Positions 1 to 6,431 of a DNA stretch of 7,182 nucleotides are shown piece by piece. The DNA comes from CBFGWV01 sp965652545 (GTDB taxonomy: Bacteria > Pseudomonadota > Gammaproteobacteria > Competibacterales > Competibacteraceae), in the NCBI GenBank assembly GCA_965652545.1, contig CBFGWV010000249.1:1-7182 (forward strand), given 5' to 3'. The notes below the pieces were generated by a model. It did not search any database. It saw only the letters and a list, made by a program, of their open reading frames with translations, and had not been told where the DNA came from. Position 1 is the first letter of the stretch; each line of letters begins with the position of its first letter. The position numbers were made by a program, and so were the translations under genes.

Positions 1-330
1 AGCAACCTGGGCCTCAACGCCATCCAGGCCTGCGAAAACGGCGGTACCGTGCGCTTGCGCGCCGAAGCCGACGCCAGCGGCCATGTGATCGTCAGCGTCG
101 ACGACACCGGCTGCGGTATTCAGCCCGAACACGTGGCCGAGATACTCAACCCCTTCTTCACCACCAAGCCACGCGGTACCGGACTGGGCCTGCCCATCTG
201 CGTGCAAATGGTCGAGGCCAACGGCGGCCAGTTCGAAATCAACAGCACAGCGGGTACCGGCACGTCGGTACGCCTGGTGTTTGCGCAGGCGGCGGACGAT
301 GTCATCGGGGAGACTGCATGCGCGCCATGA
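1..330 (+). CDS. Sensor histidine kinase, C-terminal ATP-binding domain (5' partial)
   Basis: The reading frame is open from the first base, so the start codon, sensor region and phosphoacceptor His lie upstream of the window. The visible 109 residues are a HATPase_c domain with all the expected boxes. The N box is NLGLNAIQA (visible residues 2-10), the G1 box is DDTGCGI (34-40), the F box is NPFFTTK (50-56) and the G2 box is GTGLGL (59-64). The domain binds ATP for autophosphorylation of the missing His. The spacing and the PFFTTK / GTGLGL wording resemble kinases that pair with NtrC-class regulators (NtrB, DctB, AtoS, ZraS types). The stop codon overlaps the start region of the response regulator gene, so the two are probably translationally coupled and form a cognate pair. 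The signal sensed cannot be inferred because the sensor region is absent. Confidence 0.95.
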   Translation, partial: SNLGLNAIQACENGGTVRLRAEADASGHVIVSVDDTGCGIQPEHVAEILNPFFTTKPRGTGLGLPICVQMVEANGGQFEINSTAGTGTSVRLVFAQAADDVIGETACAP

Positions 331-1679
331 CTGTGCTGATCGTCGACGACGAAACCTCGTTCATCCGCTCGCTGACCTACGCCTTGCGCGGCGAGGGTAT
401 CGAGGCCAAGGGTGCGGCCAGCGGTGAGGAGGCCCTCGCCCAGGTGGAGCGCGAACGTCCGGACATCGTGCTGCTCGATCTGCGCATGCCCGGCATGGGC
501 GGTATGGAAACCCTCGCGGCCTTGCAGGCGATCGACCCAGGGCTGCCGGTGATCATGATCTCGGCCCACGGCGACACCCGGGCGGCCGTGCAGGCGGTGA
601 AATCCGGCGCCGCCGACTACCTGAGCAAGCCCTTCGAGCTGGACGAGCTGCTGCACGCCCTCACCGCCACCCTCGACCGCGGCCGCCTGAGGCGCGAGCT
701 CGACTACCACCGCCAGCGCAGCCACCCGCCCTCGGGGCTGCTGGGCGAGAGCCCGGCGATGGCCGGGCTGCGTGCGACCGTGCGCCGCATTGCCACCAGC
801 AGCGCCGCACGCGTGCTCCTGCTCGGCGAGTCGGGTACCGGCAAGGCCTTGGTGGCGCGCGCCATTCATGCGGACAGCCCACGCAGCGCCGGCCCCTTCG
901 TCGAGGTCAACTGCGCCGCCTTGCCCGAGCAGCTCATCGAGGCGGAACTCTTCGGTGCGGAGAAAGGCGCCTATACCGGTGCGCACCAAAAGCGCGAGGG
1001 GTTGGTGAGCCTGGCCGACAAAGGCAGCGTGTTTCTCGATGAAATCGGTGAGTTGCCCTTGGCCTTGCAGGCAAAATTTCTGCACTTCCTGGAGAACGGC
1101 GACTACCGCCCCGTGGGCGCCGGCCGCCAGCGCACCGCCGATGTGCGCGTGATCGCCGCCACCAACCGCGATCTGGTCGAGGACGTGGCCGACGGCCGCT
1201 TTCGCGAAGACTTGTATTACCGCCTCAACGTGATCACCGTCACCTTGCCGCCGCTGCGCCAGCGCGGGGCGGACATCCTGGTGCTCGCCGCCCATTTTGC
1301 CGATGCCCAGAGCCGCGAGGAGGGGTGCGCGCCGATCCGCTTCGACCGGGCCAGCGAGGCGATGCTCATTGCCCACCGTTGGCCGGGCAACGTGCGCGAG
1401 TTGAAGAACCTCATCGAACGCCTGACCATCCTCTATCCGGGTCAGGACATCACTGCCGAGCACCTGCCGCCGGAGTTCGGCGGCGACCTGCCGACGGCCG
1501 GCGACACTGACCAGACGTCCATCGAGTCGCGTCTGGAAGCCACCGAACGCCACCTGGTGTTGGATGCCCTGCACCGCAGTCACGGCCACAAGGGCCGGGC
1601 GGCGGGGCTGTTGGGTATTTCCCGTCACGCCCTCAAGCGACGCCTGCAACGCTTAGGGCTGGGCGAATCGGGCGATTGA
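318..1679 (+). CDS. Sigma-54-dependent response regulator, NtrC family
   Basis: This is a complete 453-residue activator of sigma-54 RNA polymerase. The receiver domain (about residues 5-118) has the acidic pair Asp10/Asp11, phosphoacceptor Asp54 in LLDLRMPG, Ser82 and Lys104. The AAA+ domain (about 140-370) has Walker A GESGTGK (170-176), the sigma-54 contact loop GAYTGA (217-222, Tyr in place of the usual Phe), Walker B VFLDE (238-242), FREDLYYRLNV (295-305) and the sensor II stretch WPGNVREL (355-362). The C-terminal Fis-type helix-turn-helix (about 405-448) includes GRAAGLLGISRHALKRRLQ. The start at 318 is preferred because GGGGAG lies 5 bases upstream. An alternative ATG at 327 overlaps the kinase stop as ATGA but has a poorly spaced ribosome site. 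The gene follows the kinase and precedes a sigma-54 promoter, so the downstream transport operon is its likely target. That link is inferred. Confidence 0.96.
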   Translation: MRAMTVLIVDDETSFIRSLTYALRGEGIEAKGAASGEEALAQVERERPDIVLLDLRMPGMGGMETLAALQAIDPGLPVIMISAHGDTRAAVQAVKSGAADYLSKPFELDELLHALTATLDRGRLRRELDYHRQRSHPPSGLLGESPAMAGLRATVRRIATSSAARVLLLGESGTGKALVARAIHADSPRSAGPFVEVNCAALPEQLIEAELFGAEKGAYTGAHQKREGLVSLADKGSVFLDEIGELPLALQAKFLHFLENGDYRPVGAGRQRTADVRVIAATNRDLVEDVADGRFREDLYYRLNVITVTLPPLRQRGADILVLAAHFADAQSREEGCAPIRFDRASEAMLIAHRWPGNVRELKNLIERLTILYPGQDITAEHLPPEFGGDLPTAGDTDQTSIESRLEATERHLVLDALHRSHGHKGRAAGLLGISRHALKRRLQRLGLGESGD

Positions 1680-1699
1680 GCGGCAGACGCGCATGGCGA

Positions 1700-1716
1700 T
1701 GAGCGGTTTCCGCTCA
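1700..1716. promoter_or_regulatory. 17-bp perfect palindrome, candidate upstream activator site
   Basis: TGAGCGG-TTT-CCGCTCA has perfect 7-bp arms around a 3-base centre. Its centre lies about 97 bp upstream of the start site predicted from the sigma-54 promoter, within the range usual for enhancer sites of NtrC-class activators, which bind as dimers to palindromes. The adjacent response regulator is the natural candidate to bind it. It could instead be a hairpin at the end of the regulator transcript, since it starts 21 bases after the stop codon. No T-tract follows, so a standard intrinsic terminator is unlikely. Confidence 0.6.
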
Positions 1717-1722
1717 CATACC

Positions 1723-1739
1723 CGCCCAGCAACCGGGCA
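1723..1739 (-). promoter_or_regulatory. Possible second, degenerate activator site
   Basis: Read on the minus strand this is TGCCCGGTTGCTGGGCG. It matches the palindrome at 1700-1716 at 11 of 17 positions, including the TG..CGGTT half. Its centre is 23 bp from the centre of that palindrome, about two helical turns, as is common for paired activator dimers. It is only weakly palindromic and the match could be chance in GC-rich DNA. Confidence 0.25.
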
Positions 1740-1759
1740 AAAACACCAAAGCGCCGTTC

Positions 1760-1775
1760 AATCAAGTAGTTGATT
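1760..1775. promoter_or_regulatory. IHF-consensus site, palindromic
   Basis: AATCAA-GTAG-TTGATT is a perfect inverted repeat with 6-bp arms. Positions 1760-1772 match the IHF consensus WATCAANNNNTTR at every fixed position, and because of the symmetry the opposite strand matches too. The site lies between the candidate activator palindrome and the sigma-54 promoter, where IHF commonly bends DNA to bring an activator to polymerase. Its centre is near -38, close to the polymerase edge, so an operator for another dimeric regulator is an alternative. Confidence 0.6.
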
Positions 1776-1778
1776 CGC

Positions 1779-1794
1779 TGGCACAGCCCTTGCA
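1779..1794 (+). promoter_or_regulatory. Sigma-54 (-24/-12) promoter of the transport operon
   Basis: TGGCACAGCCCTTGCA matches the sigma-54 core TGGCAC-N5-TTGC at every fixed position. The invariant GG (1780-1781) and GC (1792-1793) are separated by 10 bases, as required. An A-rich run follows the -12 element. Transcription should begin near 1803-1807, leaving a leader of roughly 50 bases before the first binding-protein gene at 1853. An NtrC-class activator gene lies immediately upstream, which agrees with this call. Confidence 0.9.
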
Positions 1795-1817
1795 AAACCC
1801 CGTCCCACAGCACAAGA

Positions 1818-1835
1818 CAGATGGATACACATCTG
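1818..1835 (+). repeat. Inverted repeat in the predicted 5' leader
   Basis: CAGATG-GATACA-CATCTG is a perfect 6-bp inverted repeat with a 6-base loop. It lies between the predicted sigma-54 start site and the ribosome site (GAGAGG, about 1839-1844) of the first binding-protein gene. It could form a small RNA hairpin that shields the 5' end or modulates translation, or it could be an operator. The arms are short, so chance is possible. Confidence 0.35.
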
Positions 1836-1852
1836 CTTGAGAGGGTTGGGAC

Positions 1853-3169
1853 ATGACTTCGCGCAAGCGATTGACTGGATTACTGGCAAGCCTCGCCATC
1901 GCCTCGACGCTGCCCCTGGGGGCGGCGCAGGCGACCCGTTTCGAACTCGGTGCCGAGGCGGCGAGCGCCGACTTCACCGTCGGCTGCATGTACCCGATGA
2001 CCGGACGTGCGGCCGTCTACGGCAAGGACAGCATCGCCGGCATCCAGATCGCCCTGGACGACTTGGCGCGCGAGGCGGCCACCGGCCTGCCGGTACCCCG
2101 GATCCGCGTCATCGTCGACGACCCGCGCTCCAAGGCCTCGTACGCGGTGCGTCTGGCCGAGGACTTCATCCACCACGACGGTGCCCGCTTCCTCTGCGGC
2201 ATCGTCAGCTCCGGCGTCGGCCATGCGGTCAGCGAGGTCTCGTTGCGCGAGCGGGTGATCATGGTCGGCACCGATCACGCCTCCTCGCGGCTGACCATCG
2301 AAGCCGCGCACCCTTATTACTTCCGCGTCACCAACGACACCTGGACCTCCAACGCCGCGGGCGCGCGCTATCTGCGCGATCTCAAGGCGCAAACCGGCTG
2401 GCGCCGCCTGGCCTTCATCGGACCCGACTACGACTACGGCCACGCCTCCTGGAGCGATATGCGCGAGGCCTTGGCCGAGCTCGGCGTGGACTACGAGATC
2501 GCCGCTGAACTGTGGCCCAAGCTCTACGAGCCGGACTACTCGATCTATATCGCCGCCCTGCTCGAGAGCGAGGCCGACGTGGTGGTCACCGCCCTGTGGG
2601 GCGGGGACTTCGTGGCCTTCATCAAACAGGCCTCGAGTACGCGCTTTTTCGACACCACGCGCCTGGCCAACTTCGACACCGGGGCCAACTACGAGGTGAT
2701 GGTGGCCATCGGCGACAACCCACCGGCCGGGTTGATCCTCTCGGCGCGTCACCACAACAACTGGCCCGACACCCAGCGCAACCGGCGTTTCGTCGAGGCC
2801 TTCCACACCTTTACCGGGCGCTATCCGACCTACGCCGCCGAGGGCGCCTACAGCGGCATCCTGGCCATCGCCCGCGCGGTCGAGCGCGCCGGCGGGGCGG
2901 AGGATACGGCAGCGGTGATCGCCGCGCTCGAAGGGCTGGTGCTGCCGCTGCCGGAGGACCCGCCAGGCTTCGCCTCGTATATCGACCCGGACACCCACCA
3001 GATCGTCCAGGCCCAGGCCATCGGCACCGTGGTGCCCGATGCGCGCTTTCCACCGGCCACCCACATGACCGGCAACTGGTCGGTTTATTCCGCCGAAGAC
3101 CTCAAACCCGGACCCGACCTGCTGCGCCGACGGCGCGAGGCCGCCCGCGGTGGGTCGGAGGCTTTGTAG
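1853..3169 (+). CDS. Liv-type ABC transporter substrate-binding protein (first)
   Basis: This 438-residue periplasmic protein belongs to the type I solute-binding family of LivJ/LivK, AmiC and UrtA (Peripla_BP_6). It has a Sec signal peptide: basic MTSRKR, a hydrophobic core, and a probable cleavage after AQA at residue 27. The mature N-lobe starts with FTVGCMYPMTG (41-51), followed by a helix with YGKDSIAGIQIALDDL and a strand with VIVDDPRS. GIVSSG (116-121) occupies the place of the ligand-contacting Ser loop in LivJ-type proteins. The hinge and C-lobe are recognisable from RRLAFIGPDYDYG and VVVTALWGGD. Cys45 and Cys115 could form a disulfide. It is the first gene after the sigma-54 promoter, with AGAGG about 8 bases before the ATG. 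The ligand cannot be assigned. The charged C-terminal tail (RRRREAARGGSEAL) is an unremarkable extension. Confidence 0.92.
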   Translation: MTSRKRLTGLLASLAIASTLPLGAAQATRFELGAEAASADFTVGCMYPMTGRAAVYGKDSIAGIQIALDDLAREAATGLPVPRIRVIVDDPRSKASYAVRLAEDFIHHDGARFLCGIVSSGVGHAVSEVSLRERVIMVGTDHASSRLTIEAAHPYYFRVTNDTWTSNAAGARYLRDLKAQTGWRRLAFIGPDYDYGHASWSDMREALAELGVDYEIAAELWPKLYEPDYSIYIAALLESEADVVVTALWGGDFVAFIKQASSTRFFDTTRLANFDTGANYEVMVAIGDNPPAGLILSARHHNNWPDTQRNRRFVEAFHTFTGRYPTYAAEGAYSGILAIARAVERAGGAEDTAAVIAALEGLVLPLPEDPPGFASYIDPDTHQIVQAQAIGTVVPDARFPPATHMTGNWSVYSAEDLKPGPDLLRRRREAARGGSEAL

Positions 3170-3196
3170 CACAACGACAACATCGCTGGAGGACCC

Positions 3197-4504
3197 ATGA
3201 CCCATCACTCGACCCGTCCGCTCGCCGTCTCGCTGACCGCGCTGGCCCTGAGCCTGGGCGTCGCCCTGGCCGCACCGGCGCAGGCCCAGGACGGCACCTT
3301 CCGCGTCGGCATCGTCACCTTCCTCTCCGGTGGCGCCGCCGGGCCCTTCGGTATCCCTTCTGCCAATGCCGCCGAGGTCGTGGTCGCCGGGCTCAACGCC
3401 GGCGAGGTGCCCGCGCCCTACACGATGAAGGGCATCAACGGGCTGACCATCGAGACGGTGGTCATCGACGAGAACGGCGGGGCCACCAAACAGGTTGAGG
3501 AATACCGCAACCTGGTCCAGCGCCAGGGGGTGGATGCGGTCATCGGTTACGTGTCCTCGGGTGACTGCCTGGCCATCGCACCGGTGGCCGAGGAGCTCAA
3601 GACGCTCACCATCCTCTACGACTGCGGCACCCCGCGTGTCTTCGAGGAAAACGCCGACCCCAAGTATGTTTTCCGCACCGGGCTGGACGCCACGGCCGAC
3701 AACGTGGCCGCCGCGCTGTACCTGGCCAAAACCATGCCTGGGATCACCCGGGTGGCCGGTATCCAGCAGAACTATGCCTGGGGCCAGGACAGCTGGGCCG
3801 ACTTCACTGCCGCGATGACGCAGGTCATGCCGCAGGCGGAAGTCGTCGAGGCGCAGTTCCCTAAGATCTTCCAGGGCCAGTACGGGGCCGAGATCTCCGC
3901 CCTGTCGGTCAAGCGCCCGGAGGTGGTGCATTCGAGTTTCTGGGGCGGCGACATGGAGGCTTTCGTCCTCCAGGCCAATGCCCGCGGGCTGCTGGAAGAC
4001 GCCACGGCGGTACTCACCACCGGCGAGTCGGCGCTCTCGCGCTTCGGCGATCAGGCCCCCGACGGGATGATCATCGGCGGCCGTGGCCCGTTCGGCGCCT
4101 TCGCCCCCGACAACGCGCTCAACACCTGGTTTACCAACGCCTATGAGGCGGAGTTCAGCGAAGCGCCCACCTATCCCTCCACCAAGATGGCTCAGGCCAT
4201 CCTCGGCCTGAAACACGCGGTGGAGAAGGCCGCCGGCGCCGAGGGCGAGAAGCCTTCCACCGAGGCCATCATCGAAGCCCTGGCCGGGGCTGAGTTTGCC
4301 TCGCCCTCGGGCACCGTGCGCATGGCCCGCGCCAATGGCCACCAGGCCATGCAAGGCGTCTCCTACGGCCGTTACAAGAACGATGGCGGCAAGGGCACGC
4401 TCACCGACGTGATCGAATTCGCCGGCGAGTGCGTCACCCCACCCGACGGCACCACGCCGACGGCCTGGATCGAAGCGGGCATGCCCGGCGCCCAGTGCGA
4501 CTGA
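3197..4504 (+). CDS. Liv-type ABC transporter substrate-binding protein (second)
   Basis: This is a second periplasmic binding protein of the same broad family, 435 residues long. It begins 27 bases after the first, with a GGAGG site 4 bases before the ATG. The signal peptide is typical, with probable cleavage after AQA at residue 30. The mature start is GTFRVGIVTFLSGGAAGPFG. The segment DENGGATKQVEEYRNLV (91-107) precedes the ligand-pocket loop GYVSSGD (117-123). A hinge/C-lobe region includes SSFWGGDMEAF. Apart from family motifs it shares little with the first protein, so this is not a recent duplication. Four cysteines are present (124, 143, 412, 434), positioned as two close pairs that could be disulfides. 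The two proteins may bind different ligands and deliver to one permease, or form an uneven pair. The ligand is unknown. Confidence 0.93.
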   Translation: MTHHSTRPLAVSLTALALSLGVALAAPAQAQDGTFRVGIVTFLSGGAAGPFGIPSANAAEVVVAGLNAGEVPAPYTMKGINGLTIETVVIDENGGATKQVEEYRNLVQRQGVDAVIGYVSSGDCLAIAPVAEELKTLTILYDCGTPRVFEENADPKYVFRTGLDATADNVAAALYLAKTMPGITRVAGIQQNYAWGQDSWADFTAAMTQVMPQAEVVEAQFPKIFQGQYGAEISALSVKRPEVVHSSFWGGDMEAFVLQANARGLLEDATAVLTTGESALSRFGDQAPDGMIIGGRGPFGAFAPDNALNTWFTNAYEAEFSEAPTYPSTKMAQAILGLKHAVEKAAGAEGEKPSTEAIIEALAGAEFASPSGTVRMARANGHQAMQGVSYGRYKNDGGKGTLTDVIEFAGECVTPPDGTTPTAWIEAGMPGAQCD

Positions 4505-4527
4505 GGCACTGAGCATCGCCATCGCGA

Positions 4528-4563
4528 CCTCGAAACCGGCATGTAATCCCGCCGGTTTCGAGG
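4528..4563 (+). other. Strong intercistronic stem-loop between binding protein and permease genes
   Basis: CCTCGAAACCGGC (4528-4540) and GCCGGTTTCGAGG (4551-4563) form a perfect 13-bp stem with a 10-base loop in the 87-base gap between the second binding-protein gene and the LivH-type gene. No T-run follows (the next bases are GCCTGCC), so it is not a standard intrinsic terminator. In other ABC operons, such as malE-malF, intercistronic hairpins protect the upstream mRNA from 3' exonucleases and keep binding protein in excess over permease. The same role is inferred here. Partial termination is an alternative. Confidence 0.8.
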
Positions 4564-4591
4564 GCCTGCCCACCATCCGGAAGCCAATCCG

Positions 4592-5491
4592 ATGACAAGT
4601 CTTATCGCCGTTCTCATCGACGGCACCATCTACGCCTCGTGGCTGTTCCTGGTCGCCGCCGGACTGACGGTCATCTACGGGGTGATGCGTATCCTCAACA
4701 TGGCCCATGGCAGCTTCTACGCCATCGGAGCCTATTGCGCCGCCTCGCTGGTCGGCTGGTACTTCAACGCCGGTACCGGTCCGGTATGGCTCAGCTACCT
4801 GTTGCTGCCGGTCTGCGCCCTGGGGGCGGGGCTGGTGGTGGGGCTGGCCATCGAGCGCGGCCTGCTGCGCTTCATGTACGGGCGAGACGAGATCCTCATG
4901 GTCATCGTCACTTATGCGCTGCTGCTCATCCTCGAGGACGTAATGAAGCTCGTCTGGGGGGTGAGCCCGTACTTCGCCTACCAGCCGTACACCGAGCTGG
5001 GACGCAGCGCCCTGGGTGGGCTGAAGGTCGCCAACTACGATTTGATGCTCATCGGCGTGTCGCTGTTCGTCGGTATCGCGCTGTGGGTGTGGCTGGAGCG
5101 CACCCGCCAGGGCAAGCTGCTGCGGGCGGTGATCCATGACCGGGAGATCGCCGCGGCCATGGGCGTGAACGTACGCCGCGCGTTCACATTGACCTTCATC
5201 ATCGGCGCCACCCTCGGCGCCCTGGCCGGCGCCTTCACCGCCCCGGCCATCTCTGTCGTGCCCGGGTTGGGTGTGGAGGTCATTGTCCTGGCCTTCGCGG
5301 TGGTGGTCGTCGGTGGGCTGGGCAGTGTCGCCGGCGCGGCGGTCGGCGCACTGCTGGTGGGTCTGTGCCGAGCCGCGGCCGTGCACTACGCACCGGCCTT
5401 CGAGCTGTTCGTCATCTACGGGGTGATGTCCCTGGTGCTGGCGATCAAGCCGCAGGGGCTGTTCGGCCAGCTCACCGCGAGGAAGATCTGA
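4592..5491 (+). CDS. Liv-type ABC transporter inner-membrane permease, LivH-like
   Basis: This 299-residue integral membrane protein is one half of the translocation channel of a HAAT-family importer (LivH, BraD, UrtB type). Its length is normal for the family. The N-terminus carries the hallmark DGTIYASWLFLVAAGLTVIYG, then RILNMAHGSFYAIGAY (about residues 33-48), matching the LNxAHGxxYxxGAY signature. Several hydrophobic segments follow. The cytoplasmic loop RAVIHDREIAAAMGVNVRR (about 178-196) corresponds to the EAA-like coupling loop that docks on the ATPase. The C-terminal half has AFAVVVVGGLGSVAGAAVGALLVG and ends near IKPQGLFGQ, both typical of LivH. GGAAG lies about 8 bases before the ATG. 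The gene is separated from the second binding-protein gene only by the stem-loop region and is almost contiguous with the next permease gene. Confidence 0.94.
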   Translation: MTSLIAVLIDGTIYASWLFLVAAGLTVIYGVMRILNMAHGSFYAIGAYCAASLVGWYFNAGTGPVWLSYLLLPVCALGAGLVVGLAIERGLLRFMYGRDEILMVIVTYALLLILEDVMKLVWGVSPYFAYQPYTELGRSALGGLKVANYDLMLIGVSLFVGIALWVWLERTRQGKLLRAVIHDREIAAAMGVNVRRAFTLTFIIGATLGALAGAFTAPAISVVPGLGVEVIVLAFAVVVVGGLGSVAGAAVGALLVGLCRAAAVHYAPAFELFVIYGVMSLVLAIKPQGLFGQLTARKI

Positions 5492-5492
5492 C

Positions 5493-6431
5493 ATGGCGCG
5501 CGATCGGACGATTCCTGCCCTGGTGCTGCTCGCCGGGTTGCTGCTGGTGGCCAGCGCTTTCATCCCCGACTGGCTGGTGTTTCTGCTCACCCTGGCGCTG
5601 GCCAAGGCCCTGGTGGTCCAGGGCGTGGTCATGCAGATGCGTGCCGGACTGGTGTCCTTCGGCCAGGGCCTCTACTACTGCGTGGGCGGCTATGCAGCGG
5701 GTCTTGCCGGTCCCCTGCTGGGCATTCACAGCCTGCCGCTGATCCTGGCACTGGGGGTCGGCGGCGCGGTGGTCACCGCCATGATCCTGGGCCTGCTGAT
5801 GACTCGCTATCGGGACATTTTCTTCGCCATGCTCAGCCTGGCGTTTTCGATGATTCTCTACGGCGTACTGGTCAAGAGCCAAGCCCTGGGCAGCACCGAT
5901 GGCTTCAATGTCGAGGCCTGGAGCCTGCCGGGTTGGCAGCCCGAGAGCACACAGGCGGCGCTGGCCCTGTTCCGCATGACCGTCCTCATCGCCCTGGTCG
6001 TGGCCATCGTGCTGCACCGCTACTACCGCGCCGGCGCCGGTGTGGTGTGCGAGGCCATCCGCGAGAACGAGGTGCGTGTCGAGTACCTGGGCTTGTCGCC
6101 GCGCTGGGTGCTCTACGCCAACTACGTCGTCGCCGCCGCGGTGGCCGCCCTGGGTGGCGGACTCACCGCGCTGGCGGCCGGGCATATTGATCCTGAGATG
6201 GCCTACTGGACCACCTCGGGCGAGTTCGTGTTCATCGCCCTGCTCGGCGGCACCGGTCACGTGGCCGCGCCCTTTCTGGCGGCGATCGTCTTCGCCGTGG
6301 TGCGCACCTACGCCGTGGAGCTGGTGCCGCACACCTGGCAGATGATCCTCGGCGCCACCTTGCTGGCGCTGATCGTGTTCCTGCCCAAGGGCTTGTGGAG
6401 CCTGTTCACCCGGCGGAGGGCCGACGCATGA
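5493..6431 (+). CDS. Liv-type ABC transporter inner-membrane permease, LivM-like
   Basis: This is the second channel subunit, 312 residues (LivM, BraE, UrtC type). After a hydrophobic N-terminus come MQMRAGLVSFGQGLYYCVGGYAAG (about residues 48-71), matching the LivM GxxSxGxxxxxxxGAY region, and LGSTDGFNV (about 131-139), the counterpart of the family's TGGTDG loop. The coupling loop CEAIRENEVRVEYLGLSPRW (about 184-203) should contact the ATPase. ALLGGTGHVAAP and a C-terminal FLPKGLWSLF are also family-typical. The start codon is one base after the LivH-like stop, with AGGAAG (5480-5485) inside the end of that gene, so translation is probably coupled. Its own stop overlaps the next start codon as ATGA. 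Confidence 0.94.
   Translation: MARDRTIPALVLLAGLLLVASAFIPDWLVFLLTLALAKALVVQGVVMQMRAGLVSFGQGLYYCVGGYAAGLAGPLLGIHSLPLILALGVGGAVVTAMILGLLMTRYRDIFFAMLSLAFSMILYGVLVKSQALGSTDGFNVEAWSLPGWQPESTQAALALFRMTVLIALVVAIVLHRYYRAGAGVVCEAIRENEVRVEYLGLSPRWVLYANYVVAAAVAALGGGLTALAAGHIDPEMAYWTTSGEFVFIALLGGTGHVAAPFLAAIVFAVVRTYAVELVPHTWQMILGATLLALIVFLPKGLWSLFTRRRADA

Noticed and set aside
327..329. Alternative start codon for the response regulator
   Set aside because: It gives a neat ATGA overlap and the receiver would still be whole, but the GGGGAG ribosome site is well spaced for the ATG at 318 and too far from 327.
120..1649. A 509-codon minus-strand open frame opposite the regulator gene
   Set aside because: It is a shadow of the response regulator's codon bias, with no domain and no ribosome site.
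1700..1716. Intrinsic terminator for the kinase-regulator operon
   Set aside because: The hairpin would be stable enough, but no T-tract follows it (next bases CATACCCG). Its placement fits an activator site better.
2512..3498. A 328-codon plus-strand frame overlapping both binding-protein genes
   Set aside because: It runs out of frame across two genes that have clear signal peptides and family motifs. The product is Arg/Gly-rich and meaningless.
1853..4504. Recent tandem duplication of one binding-protein gene
   Set aside because: The two proteins share only general family motifs, differ in their cysteines and C-termini, and show no extended sequence similarity by eye.
4528..4563. Intrinsic terminator ending the binding-protein transcript
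   Set aside because: The stem is strong but is followed by GCCTGCC rather than a T-run. The permease genes downstream have no recognisable promoter of their own in the 87-base gap.
1880..5632. A 1250-codon open frame on the minus strand
   Set aside because: It lies antisense to four well-supported genes. Its product is a low-complexity His/Gly/Asp/Arg-rich sequence with no recognisable domain, as expected opposite GC-rich genes with biased third codon positions.
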